NCBI GenBank assembly: GCA_018697195.1
Contig: CM031857.1
Span: forward strand, 63,591,698-63,655,697
DNA: 64,000 nt
Source of the DNA: Certhia americana
Lineage: Eukaryota; Chordata; Aves; Passeriformes; Certhiidae
Reading direction: 5' to 3'
Below are positions 52,317 through 63,854 of this stretch, piece by piece. The number at the start of each line of letters is the position of its first letter. Position 1 is the first letter of the stretch. The notes under the pieces were generated by a model. It saw only the letters and a program-made list of their open reading frames with translations. It was not told the DNA's origin and did no database searches. Position numbers and translations under genes: made by a program.

Positions 52317-53353
52317 AGAGAAAATTTTAGTCCCAGTATCCAACTGCATAATATTAAGCAAGAAATATTTTATATTTTAAATTTTACATAATTTGTGTGT
52401 GCGATCTCTGTCCATGTGTAGAACATTTACAGTTATTTGATATTCATGTTCAGTTTCTCCTGCTGCCTTTTCTCTTCATTTTCTTCTCCAAATACTTAAG
52501 GTCCACAGTGAAAGGGCAATACATTTTTTGATCAAAGTTTTATACTGAAGAAAATAGTTTTTTGAAATGCAGAAAGAAAATTTCATCTGTTTTATACCTC
52601 TGCAAAATAAAGACTGAAATCCTGCTCCCTGTCAGTAGAAAGCATGATATGTGTGGTAGTAATTGCTAAATACACTACAAAAAATTTCTGGTGTAAAACT
52701 GAAGCAAGTCTGAGTTCTGAAGTCTTTCAAAATAACATTGCTCTAGTGCATTCTGAACACCTTATTTCCAAGGAGGAGGCAAGAGTTTTCTCAGGGAATG
52801 TACTTGGGAACAAAGAGACAGTGGAGTCATAATAAAATAAAATATATTAAACCATTTTCTGGAGATGAGGAAGAAAAAGGTCTTGATCTCTCTCTCCTAC
52901 TTAATTATTAATAATAAATAAACTAGTCCATTTAATTTTATCACAACTGAACACAGAAAAAGAATTAAAAGAAGCCTTTATACCTGGAGGGGGATGAAGA
53001 AACATAGACAGCAAGAATTCAACCCAAAGAGTGTGTTAAATTACCTAAAAAATATTCTACCTTCTCTCAAGGCGTATCCTAAATAATTTGAGAACAGAGA
53101 TGACATTTAAAAGCAGAGGAAAGGTGGGCAGGAAGATCACAGCAAAGATGAATTTCTTGTGCTGCTATATAACACCATCATTTTTCTTAATTATTCTTGA
53201 CGTTTCACCTATTATTCTCCCTCAGAGCATAGAGGGGAAAAAATGCCAGTTGCTTTTCAGAATAAATGTGAAGAGGTACTTACTCTCAGTTTTTATGACT
53301 GAAGTCTGCCCTTTGATATACAGAATCACAGCACCACCTATCTGGTAACATTA
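51951..53353. other. Noncoding DNA with poly(A)-GA tract
   Basis: A 30-A run followed by GAGAGAG spans 52284-52321. Frames of 62-90 codons have no domain. Confidence 0.5.
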
Positions 53354-53402
53354 GCTGTTATGTTTGCAGATGTGCGAAATGCCCATCTGCAAACGTAACA
53401 GC
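53354..53402. repeat. 19-bp near-perfect inverted repeat (hairpin)
   Basis: Left arm gctgttatgtttgcagatg (53354-53372) and right arm catctgcaaacgtaacagc (53384-53402) pair over 19 positions with one mismatch, which would be a G.U or A.C wobble in RNA, around an 11-base loop. It stands alone, with no transposon-like flanks. The stem is shorter than a typical pre-miRNA. Confidence 0.85.
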
Positions 53403-54670
53403 ATACCCATGAATAGTCTGTAAACCCATGGCAGAGTATGCAAAATATGGGGTGTGGAGAGTATTTGTGTGGAAGGAGGCCAATAGGCTAAACTTGGTTT
53501 TATGATGGAAGAGGAATACTGAAGATATGCTGAAGCAAAATAATGATTAAATGCTGAATTAACCCTCTAAGAATCTTTTTACAAAATTTGTCTATGAAAA
53601 TAAATATTATGCATCTGCATATGACATTTAAATTTAGACAATATATTTAGTATCTAAACCTAAGGAACAAAATTATCTCTCTATCATAATGAATGAAACA
53701 TTAATTTCCTCTGCACCTTTAGGGTGTTGCTGGAAAACAAGGATTAAGGATTGTTTAGCAATGTGAAAAGGATGTAGGGATTATACTTAGAAACCTAAAG
53801 TTAGCATGGGAAGACTGAAAACAAAGCATGAAAAAAACACCAGTGGTACAAAATTTTATATTCTTAATAGGGGACTTTCATTTAATTGGGTTTTTAAATT
53901 TATTTTCTGTACTTCAGTGAATCATAATATATATTTAAAAAATAAATTGCTAGCTCACAAGACTGCATCAAAAAGATAATCACTAATATTGAAAAGAAAA
54001 AGAAAAACAATTAGGTTAATACAATTAAAAGTATATGTTAAGGAACCAATTAACAGAAGTCACAAGAAATAATTTCACAAAGCAAAACACAGATATGATC
54101 AAAGGCTGTCACGCATGGCAGAATGTATTTATTTATTTATTTATTTAAGGAAATACTGGCCTCTTCCTGGACATTCAGTCTCAAAATGAAAATCCATTTT
54201 ATTCCCATGAAACTTCTTGGAAATTTGATGCATTTTGAAGATAAACATCTCTTCCTTAAATCTTTCTCATTTCTAATAAGATTCATGAATGTAAGATAAT
54301 GAAACTACATTAGCTGAAATCTGTACAATCTCAGTGCCTTCCCCTCTATTACATTTCATTCCAGGAAAGAAAATCTTCCATGTCAATCCGCTATGAATAG
54401 TCAATTTTTAAATTTTTTTGGTCTTTCTTTTCATAAAATCTGTTCTCCTTTCCAATAGTAGGATTTCTCTTGAGCTTCAGCATCCCTACCAACTAGCACT
54501 GAAAGAGAAAAAAATAACAATTTTCACTCCCTGACGGATACTAATATATTTAAGAAGTCATACTTGCAAAGCACTAAGCACTAAAGCGCTTCCATTCCAC
54601 AACCCACTGTTACAATTTACGCTTGATGGTGTGTAAATATATTAGATTCTGAGTAACTTTAATGTAGAGG
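53403..54670. other. AT-rich noncoding DNA with TTTA repeat
   Basis: A short TTTA microsatellite occupies 54126-54147. Nothing else recognised. Confidence 0.55.
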
Positions 54671-55257
54671 TGTGGTGGGTTGACCTTTGCTGGAGGCCAG
54701 GTGACCACCAAGCTACTCTACCATTCCCCTTTCCAGCTGGACAGCGGAGACAAAGTAAGATGGACAACAACTCATAGGTTGAGATAAGGCTGTCTGCTAA
54801 AACTAAAGAGAAAATTTCTGTGTTCATAAGCAAAAAGGAAAAAAAAAGAAGTTAATTCTCTAGTTGCCATCAGCAAGACCTGTCCAGCCACTTCCCAAGA
54901 AGCAGGGATTCAGCATGCATAGTGGTTGCTTTGAAAGGAAAGACTGTAAAAAATGAACGTATCCCATTCTTCTTCCTTCCCTTAGCTTTATATCTGAGCT
55001 GACATCATGTGGTATGCAATACCTCTTTGTTCAATTGGGTCAGCCAGCCTAGGTGGGTCCCCTCCCAGGATCTTGCCCACACCCACCTCTTCTTGTGGGG
55101 TGAATGTTGAGAGACAGTGCTGATGCTGTTCCAGCCCTGCTCAGCAGTGGCCAAAGCACTGGTGTGTTACCAGCGGCTTTCCAGTTATCAATGTAAAGCA
55201 CAGCACTGTGAGGGCTGCTGTGGAAAAATGAACTCTGTCTCAGCCAGACCCTGTACA
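54671..55257 (-). mobile_element. 3' LTR of an ERVL-like provirus
   Basis: The plus strand begins tgtggtgggttgacc and ends ccctgtaca, so the minus-strand LTR has TG...CA ends. A minus-strand TATAAAG lies at about 54986-54992 and a CRE-like TGATGTCA at about 55000-55007 upstream of it, the right order for a promoter on the minus strand. The layout matches the LTR class attached to bird ERVL elements, and a worn purine-rich stretch on the minus strand abuts its 5' side (about 55258-55275) where the polypurine tract should be. At 587 bp it appears near full length. The distal flank cannot be paired with a target duplication because the other LTR is missing. Confidence 0.85.
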
Positions 55258-55610
55258 ATGTCCAACCCTCATTCCGTGCTAATTACATCATACTCAGATG
55301 ACACATAATTCTTATATCTTCTAGCTGTTTCATTGTATTTATTTACCATTATTGAAATCTCTTCTTACTAACATATACAACTTAAACTACATCCTTAAAC
55401 TTTCTTTATATCCAATATGCAGATATGTACATTTTCCTTAACTACTATCCCCTGTCCTTTTACAAATAGATATTATTTTCTCATTTCATGGGCTTCCTCC
55501 ACCCCTCTAGATCCTTGACTTGGGCTTAAAATTAATTTTTCATCCCTTCATGTCATTCCCACTACTTTACTTGTGTAACGTATATTACAGATTATTTTCC
55601 CCGCAAGGTT
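55258..55610 (-). mobile_element. Provirus internal sequence between pol and 3' LTR
   Basis: About 350 bp with no recognisable coding sequence, lying between the integrase end and the LTR. No envelope-like frame is visible, as expected for ERVL-type elements, which generally lack env. Confidence 0.6.
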
Positions 55611-56330
55611 AAGCCTCCTTGAGTCACACATGAGGTCTCCCTGTATTTCTACACTATCCACAAAGTACATCCTGGTCCTTGGGAAAAGACAATCCCACAA
55701 ATGGGTTTTCCTTTTCTTCTGGGAGGAGAAATACACACAGACTTCCCCAGCCACTTCCCAATTTGTAGTACCTTATCTCCTCCCACAGTATGTGGGGGTT
55801 TAGTTTGGGCAGGACCAGGGTGGTTAGCAGATCCCCTAGGGTTCACCAGCCAAGTGGCTTCTGCTAAATTTGCACATCAATGCTTCCATATCCTAGACCT
55901 AACATAATCTTCAGCAGACTATTATACCTCTCAGTCTTTCCAGAGGCTTGTGGGTGATGAGGAATGTAATATATCCACTCAATGACACATTTTTTTTGCC
56001 CAAGAGTTTTGAAGGTAACTTCAAAAATGGGTCCCATTGTCTGATTCAATTCTCCTTGGGGTACCCTGTTGCCACAAAATGTGTCTCTCAAGGCCTAAGA
56101 TGGTGTTTTGAGCAGTGGCATGGTTTACAGAGTACGTTTCCAGCCAGCCAGTTGTTGCTTCCACCATGGTGAGTATGTAGCTCTCACCTTGGTATGTTCA
56201 TGGCAGTGGTCCAAGGTAGACATTTTGCCAGGCCTCACCATATAGGAAACCCAGCCACCCTCTATTCCAAGGAGATTTCACTCATGGCGCTCGCTTGATG
56301 GTATCATTAACCATACATTGGTAGATAACC
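55611..56330 (-). pseudogene. pol: ERVL-like integrase, broken
   Basis: Minus-strand coding remnant of a retroviral integrase. The core-domain string HPQASGKTERYN is seen in the frame at 55864-56091, and an S-D-N-G-T string, carrying one of the catalytic acidic residues, is seen around 56026-56055 in a different frame, so a frameshift separates them. The C-terminal DNA-binding part lies in a further frame (55649-55846, with NPRGSANHPGPAQTKPP). It is followed on the minus strand by the LTR and preceded by the RT region, the normal pol order. Cannot encode an active enzyme. Confidence 0.88.
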
Positions 56331-56740
56331 TGTGTGGTAGCCTCTGTGGTCTTCCCCTCAATCACAAGCTTATCTGTATGTTGCAGCCTTTCCTAGGTGT
56401 TCTGGTCATCCATGGGCACATCAGGTTATAAATAGCTCAACCTTTTCCTTCCAGTCTAGGTCTACCTGAGCTATTCCAGTCTTGGTATCCTTATCTCAGA
56501 TGAGTCACCTTCTCTGGCAATGCTCCAATATCTCAGCCTTTCGGCCAGTCCACAATTCCACAATTCTTGGTAAAGTGGATTTTTCCATTTAGACTCATTG
56601 TTTAATCAGTGCTACCCCCTGATTCTGTGTAGCACTGGTCATGTGATGTGTTTCCTCTGAACACCCAGTGTGATATGGGCAGTCACAGTGCCAAGAGGAG
56701 ACGTGCTTCTGTCCCAACAACTTCTGAGGCAGATCAACCC
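56331..56740 (-). mobile_element. Provirus segment between RT and integrase (RNase H region by position)
   Basis: Lies where RNase H and the integrase N-terminal zinc finger should be, but I could not recognise either domain through the stops and frame changes. The composition is continuous with the flanking pol pieces. Confidence 0.5.
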
Positions 56741-57392
56741 CCTCAAACTCTGCTAAAATCTTTTTTAATTGAAGTGTAGTGGGCTTCTGATCCTTGATTG
56801 CCCTGTCTCCAAAACCCTAGCGGTTGACCCTGGTTTTCTTCTGATGATCTTTGACAGATTTTCCATGTGAGAACATGTTCCCCAGCTTCAGAATAGAGCA
56901 TCTTTTTCATGGCTGATCCTGTCCAAAATGGGTTGCTAACCACCTAAATAGGCACATGATAGTGTCCATCCTGACATTTTATTCCCAAAAACTGTATCTC
57001 TTGCACAGGTTCCTTTACCTTAATTTGTTTTATGGCAAAACCAGCTGTCGGAAGAATTTGGGCTATTTTCTTCCCTTTCTCAGAAACTTCTGTTGAAATT
57101 CCCTAGACAATTCTGACAATCATCAGAGTATTGCAGGTGCTTTGGAACTTCACTCCTTGTAATCTGGACCAGTTCATGGCAGATAGTGGATCTCATCCAT
57201 GGAGGGTTTTCACCCCTGGGCCAGCTGACTCCAGGTATAGAGGAAACCCCTCCAATTCAAAACAATCTGTGTCCTGCTCTTTGCTTCCAGAGGGATTGAG
57301 AAAAATGCATTAGTGATATAAATTGTGGCATACCATTTGGCTGCTTTTGACTCCAGATCATATTGAAGTTTCAACAAGTCTAGCATGGAATG
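56741..57392 (-). pseudogene. pol: ERVL-like reverse transcriptase, 5'-truncated and broken
   Basis: Minus-strand RT palm and thumb. WYATIYITNAFFSIPL is read near 57340-57290, a YSDD box (the RT catalytic aspartate pair) near 57117-57132, and the connection segment in the frame at 56743-56943. Stops and frameshifts separate these pieces. The sequence begins within the RT at about 57392; no N-terminal RT, protease, gag or 5' LTR follows to the right. This is the 3' half of a provirus. Confidence 0.88.
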
Positions 57393-57980
57393 AAGACTTA
57401 ATTCCTACTTTGCATCCATGGTCATACATTGCAATTTATCATGTAAAAATCACCTATTTTCAAAAAAGCTCTAAAACCTGAGAAAGAAGGAACTTTATAT
57501 TGCTTAAAAAAGATAGATAGATAGAGAGATAGATAGATGTATTCTGTGTAATGAGAAAAGTAAGGTAATTATGACAGCTTGTCCTTGATGCCCTTCAACA
57601 GAAAATAATCTGACATAAATATTTAACAGAAGCATGACACAGAGAATTCATACTCTCCATTTATGATGTTTTTTATATGTTATTAATTTTTAAATTATTG
57701 GATGTCTACATTTTTTCATAGCAAAGTCTTATAACTTGAGGGAGGCGTTGCCTCAGGCAAAGCACTGCTGTTTGATTTATCTTCTGCACTCGTCTTGCTT
57801 TAACAATATGAACTTTTTTTCAGAAAAGTGCAAAGCTGTGTTTGACCCCATAGGGAAAAAGTTTTCTTTTTTAAGAAATGTGTACAAAGTACTTAATAAG
57901 TTATGTCACTCAGTTTTACTGTATATTATTCTTTTAGTGACTACACTTAAATTTCTAAATCCCTAGATTCCAACATTTTA
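57393..57980. other. Noncoding DNA with GATA repeat
   Basis: A short interrupted GATA microsatellite spans 57511-57538. The 76-codon frame at 57736-57966 has no recognisable domain. Confidence 0.55.
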
Positions 57981-57989
57981 ATAAAAACA

Positions 57990-58450
57990 AGACATTTTTA
58001 ACAAAATGTCAGCAGCGAAGTGATCAAAGTGCTATGGGAGCAGTTAGGCAACAGTTTGAGCTTTGAATTTCCTATTCGCTTTCCAAAACATTCATTTAAA
58101 AAGCGTTTATTGAAGCTGAACTGCCTTTATCAGCCTGATCAGAGCTCCATAAAGAGCATGCATGATTCAACTCCCTTTCCAAGCTTTAAAAATATAACTT
58201 TGATATATGCCTCACAAGTACAGCACAATAGTTTTCATGCTCACGTTTGTTAAGATTTAGTGCAGCGATTAAAGAACAGAAGGGCTCTTTGGTGGCAATT
58301 CTCAGACATACCAAATATCCCAAAGCACAACCTTCTACAAATCAGAGATTAAGGTAGTGACAAAAATTTCCACTTGATTGCAGTTTTTTCCCCTTAAACT
58401 TGTGTCAGGAGTGACTATATTTTCGATCAAATCTCTGAGGGTGGTGATTT
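57990..58450. promoter_or_regulatory. Candidate conserved noncoding element (unproven)
   Basis: Repeat-free, balanced-composition block with words typical of vertebrate developmental enhancers (aaaagcgtttattgaag near 58098, agagcatgcatgattcaa near 58155). A 77-codon frame (58020-58253) lies inside with no known domain. No alignment was possible; this is appearance-based inference. Confidence 0.25.
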
Positions 58451-60775
58451 TTTTTATTTTTTTGCTCTGTGAGAAAAATATCAACTGAGAGAAAAAAAAG
58501 TGACATTTTATGTGCCTTGTCCAGAAGTCAGTCGATTTATTTGAAAAACTTGGTGTGTGCCTGACTTATACATGAAGTTTGTGACATGTCTCTTGTCAAG
58601 TATTGATCATGTAAGACTTTACTGTTTGCTTACTGCAATGTAGCTAATAATCTCTTTTTATTTAGTTTTGTGGCTTTGAATTCTTATCATGACCCAGCTG
58701 ATTTCTCTGGGACATTCTTGCCTCAGCTGGATAAATGGGTTATGGAAATTAAGCCTCCTAAAGCACCTTCCCTGGGCAAACAGACTTTGTTTTCCATCAG
58801 TTCACACTGCAAGTGGTTTTCATGCAGATAGATACATTTGGAAGCAGCAGATGCCATCAATCTTTATGACTTTCTGATACACACCATTTCACCTCTACCT
58901 CTTGCAAGGGATGGCTGAGTAATCATGCTATATTCTCCTTGAATGACGTAGAACCTTCTCATTCAGCTCACCTCAGCATTTTGTGGTAATTGCTAGGACT
59001 ACACAAAAGATAAGACTTTCATCAAGTCTCTTCTTGGTCTTTCAGATGGCGTTCTAATCTACCAGACCTTCTCTCTCAACACTTTAGTTATACTGTCACT
59101 CTTTCCATTGCTTTTCAATTCATGATGCAATTACATCTTATTTTCTTAATGTACCCAGACTATTTTTATACAGACTCAAAATGCTAGCAAAGATATTATT
59201 CCTAGGTTCACTGGTAAATCTTGTATGAAACTTTGAAAAGCCAGTAATATGAGAAAAAATCTCATATCTTTAGGAAATTTGGATATATTTCACCAGAGAA
59301 ACAAGGTGATCTTCAGCAGAGTACTTTAATTCTGTCTTGTTAAGAACTGTAGATCTTTCCACCACAAAGAATTATGTGATGGAGTTTCTGAAGCTGACAC
59401 CCAAGGAGTTTGAAATGTAATTGTTCATTTTCTGTAAATTTCAAATGTAATGAACTGAACAATATTTCAGACTTTTATTCAACATTAATTAGGCACAGGT
59501 GTCTGCAAAAGCTCTTAACTCCCAACTAAATCTTATCATTTACAGGTGGCTTTAAATATCTGTTTGAATCAGGGTGGGGGAAAAATGTAACAGACTTTGA
59601 CTTGAAATTCATCAATTCATCAACACCCAGCTGCATCAGCCAGAAATACAATCTCATTTGTCAGATTAATTTAAAAAAAACCCAATACCCTTTCCCCCAA
59701 ATTTTTAATTTACAATGAGAACAGAGTGAAAATTATAAATTCAGAATAAAAACTCTGGTTCTAAAAATTACTGTTTAACTTTCCTCTAACTCTCTGCCTG
59801 CCTATATTACAAACACTCAGGGACCCTTTACCTTAAAATTCTTAAGCTCTTATTGTTTTGTGCATGCTTAGAGCTGTGCCAGTTTTATTACAGCTCAGCA
59901 GTTCAGAGATTACTTTGTAACTCAGTTCAATCAAAACACAAAGCAAGAAATTCCTCTTCCACAATATTGCTATATTAGATACAAAAATATTTTTCACCAT
60001 TAGCTTAGCATAGTGACAGAAGTGAACTGCTAACAAATATTTTTCTGATGTTATTTTCATTAAACTAAGCTGGAAGAAAGTGTTCTCATTTCTGTAAGAA
60101 TGAGAGTTAAAAGAGCTGCCCAGCTGGTAGAAGGGGTAAATTAATTTCTTTTCCTCACTTACAATTATTTAAAATCACATTCCATATGGGAATAGGTTAA
60201 CCATCTGGCTGTATCTGTTTTATCTGACTAGGGAGTGGTTGGAAAATCTTGCTGGGAAAGGAAAAGTCTTGAACTGCTATGCATGTTCTAAATAGTTATT
60301 CTGAAATTTACTTATGTATACATTAACAGAAAATTTGGCCATTTTTGAACAGCTTTTATATTTGTTTTCTTCCATTTTTCAGGTGACATCCTAGTACCTT
60401 GCACACAAAATTATGGTTTTTTCTCTGCTTAGTGAATCTTGCATTCTTTTCCACACAATTTCAGCAGAAGAGTAAGAAGACACTGAATACATAGTGTAGT
60501 GAAGATTGTAATCTGCTGGTGAGGAAGCTCTTCTGGGGTAAAGTAATTGAATCTAATTCTGTCCATATATGCCAATATTTGAACAGGTTGGCAACTGTGT
60601 GAAAAGAAGGTCAACCCCTCAAATTTAAACATGATTTCAAAGAAAGCAAAGGTATAAAGCAACAAATTAAACTCTTTGCCCCCAAGAAGTGTTTTGGAAG
60701 TTCTCAATGTGCTTAGCAGCTGAACACTGATTTCTCAGAGTCTGTCAAAAATGAAAGTCTGCAATTTTGGGGTTT
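58451..60775. other. AT-rich noncoding DNA, nothing recognised
   Basis: The stretch 59400-59690 contains E-box (cacaggtgtct) and homeodomain-like (attaattagg) words close together near 59485-59502 and may be another conserved element. No genes or mobile elements recognised. Confidence 0.5.
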
Positions 60776-60778
<3 letters not shown>

Positions 60779-60829
<51 letters not shown>

Positions 60830-60851
60830 TATATATATATATATATATATT
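60779..60851. repeat. CA repeat followed by TA repeat
   Basis: About 24 CA units (60779-60826), then gcat and about 11 AT units. A compound dinucleotide microsatellite. Confidence 0.97.
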
Positions 60852-61942
60852 AGAAAGCTAGGCAGTACTAGCAACTTTTCTCAAGTTCCGCCTGGGTGGT
60901 TGATTGGGCATAGTTTCACTCTCAAAATACTTCCACCCTCAGATGCCACAGTACATATTTGGAATGGTTGCTAGACTGCAATACCCAAGAAACTATGCCT
61001 GAAGAAAAGTCTAAAGAAATGTCTGAAGTCAAAACTATGCAATAAAACATGTTAATAATTAAATATCATAGACACCAAGGCATGAGTCTTAGAGCTCACG
61101 TCATGATCCTGATAAACTTACTAGCTCAGTTCTGGCAACTTGTTAAATGTGAGTAATTTTAAAAGTCTTCCAGTAGTTTTGTCTTCCATGACATCCCTCT
61201 ATATAGCATTTTCTGTGATTTTGTTCAAGCCCTGTTGAACTCACATTTCAGCTCTTTAAGAACAGGAACACTTACAGGCTTTTCTCTTCTACTTGGTTAC
61301 CCTTTACCATGAAGCTTGAGGAACTCAGCATATCTGAGATTACTGACCTTTTGTCAAATACAGTTGAAATTCATTGTCTTCAGAAGCATTCGATGATAAC
61401 AAACAACCAGACATAATGCATTCACACACAAACTTAATGCAACCCTAGATTGACTGGGAAATAAGGCTAAAATTAAATTTAAAAATATACCAAAATTGAG
61501 ATGCTTTTTTTAGGGAGTTACTCCACCTTTTTAGATCTTTATATCAAACTGCATGCTGACTGACTCTATCTGACACCTGATGATTTCTTTCTTGATGCCT
61601 GACTCTTAGCTTCCAGCTCTTGCTGCCTTTCACTTGAGTTGAAGTTTGATCTCATGGCACCTGAAAATCTTGACTCCTAGAATGTTGATAAGAACATTAT
61701 TTTTAGAGGTAAGAAAGAGAGAAAGTAAAGAGGCTTGGAATTCTTTTTACTAGAAATAACACCAGGAAATGAAAACTTAATGGTTTTTGCAGAAAATGAA
61801 TTCAAATTTCTCCTGGTGATTTGACAAATAGATTCTAAAGTATTACTTATCCGTTATTTCAACATCACAGACTAAAAGTCCAAGATAATCACACTATGTC
61901 TCTAATAGAAGAAAAACTTAAGTAATATAAAAATTTAAATTT

Positions 61943-61956
61943 GGGGGGGGGGGGGG
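61943..61956 (+). repeat. G14 homopolymer
   Basis: Fourteen consecutive G on the plus strand, the longest G run in the window and a potential G-quadruplex. Sequencing and assembly often misjudge such runs. Confidence 0.9.
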
Positions 61957-62540
61957 ACGACTTGGAATGAAAAGTAGAACTTAAAGCTTTATTCTCATAA
62001 TCAACACATTAGTGATAAAAATAGTGCAATAGGAAAAAAAGATCCTAATCATATGAGGTAGATTCTAGCTATTTTTGCAGTGATTTGACATAATAACAAA
62101 CAATTCAGAATGACAGATAATACCTGGAGGAAAGAAAGACCTCATTTACTGCTGATTTTCCCTAGTGAAGCTTATTTTTTTAACTGTAAAATTACATAAA
62201 CACAAAATTATGCTCCTAACCTTGCCAAGGCATTCTTCTGCTTTATGGAGTGTTGTGATACATAAACCTAAATCCAGTTGAGACTGAGAAATTAGTCTTT
62301 GTTTGGCTCTGTTCCCTGAGGCAGATGTTAGAGTTGGCAATCTCAAACATTCCTGACAGACACGTTCTGAAAATGTATAGCAATCTCCAAATTTATGCAG
62401 ATGTCCAGATGCTAGAATGCTGATTGAGACATGGGTGATGAAGGTTTAGTTTTGTGATCCTTCTTGAAAGTAGGAAGTTTAAATCTTAATTTCCCACTTC
62501 AATTCAAAAGACATTAACCTTGACTATATACATTTCTGCT

Positions 62541-62592
62541 GCAAAAGATCACTGACTAGCTCTGTTGCAAAAGATCACTGACTACCTCTGTT
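62541..62592. repeat. 26-bp tandem duplication
   Basis: Two head-to-tail copies of a 26-mer beginning gcaaaagatcactgacta, with a single mismatch (agctctg versus acctctg). Confidence 0.95.
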
Positions 62593-62712
62593 ACTGAAAT
62601 CATATTTCAATTCAGAAAATTCATTTGGTGAGAAAATGAGCACAAAACAGTGTACTTCGTTAATCTGGTAGATTATCATGATTAGAGTATTACTAGAAAT
62701 ATTCCTCTGTGT

Positions 62713-62742
62713 AATATAATAGTATTTAATATAATAGTATTT
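62713..62742. repeat. 15-bp perfect tandem duplication
   Basis: aatataatagtattt occurs twice without mismatch. Confidence 0.95.
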
Positions 62743-63854
62743 AAAGTGGGTGATAGAATTTAGATCACTTTCATATGATTTATTCATAATAATGCTCTTT
62801 CTTTCTGCTTTAATGGTTTGTTTGAAATAAAGAGGACATTTTAATCAGGTAGCTGGATAATATGGTGCAATTTAAAATACAGATTTGTGTCCCTCAGCAA
62901 AAGAAAAGGTCTTTGAAGGCATGGGAAAAAAAAATGATAAAAAAAATAAAAATAAAAGTAGTAATGGTGCCAAGGCATATTTTAAGATAAAATCACTAAA
63001 CATGCTTCAAGGTTCACCCTGTGTTTAAAATTTCCAATTGGCCACTGTAGACAATGTGTTGGATACATCATATACTGAGATATCTTTTCCTATGTTTATA
63101 TTAATAAATTAAAATTTTCTAGGAAATCTATATATGCTCTGGAACATCTGCACCTATTTCATTTGATTTTATATTTTTATAGTGAGCCTTGACAATTTGT
63201 CTTGAGTCAATTAGCACTCTCCCAAATAATTTCTGAGTATGGTTCAGGAGATACAGCATGTTACAGACATTCTTAATTATCATTTTGAATCTTTTTTTCT
63301 GTTTTGGAAGATGAAAGAATTCAGCAATAGGGACAGACAAGGACAACATTTAATGACTCAATGTCAGTTATTGGTTCTGGAAAAATTCAATATGGTCTTA
63401 TAGATGTAGCTTAAAGCTACTTATACACTCTTTAGGGTACTCAGACTTTTCTTCCACTGTACTACCTGTCAGGTCCTAAGTGAATATTTGCTTGTGATCT
63501 TTGGAACTGATCCTAAGAAACTTGTCCAAATTGACCCAAAATGTCCATTTGTAGATAAAAGAAGAGAAGATGAAAAACTGTCACCTTTCAAATGAAGACA
63601 TGATCTGTCTTCCTGATTTTTTAACAAAAGGTGTGCAAGAGAAGAAAGAAAGAAGGGCTTTGCTTAGTGGATGGGAAGTGGAAAATTATTTCATACTAAA
63701 GTAAAAAAATCAACAGCATAAAATTGTCTGAAAGGAATAAAAGAATCAGAAACATTCAGAAGGTGAAGAACAGGTGAATGTTCAGATCATATTTAAGAAA
63801 AGAATTAGTAATCAGATATGAAGTAATAATGTGAAGAATCTATTTATACATAAA

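Larger units (their letters stand above)
60852..63854. other. AT-rich noncoding DNA with small duplications
   Basis: Holds a G14 run, two short tandem duplications (listed separately) and an A-rich tract at 62923-62960. No gene or element recognised. Confidence 0.5.

Noticed and set aside
57511..57538. GATA repeat as a sex-chromosome (Bkm-type) satellite marker
   Set aside because: Only a handful of interrupted units; short GATA runs occur on all chromosomes.
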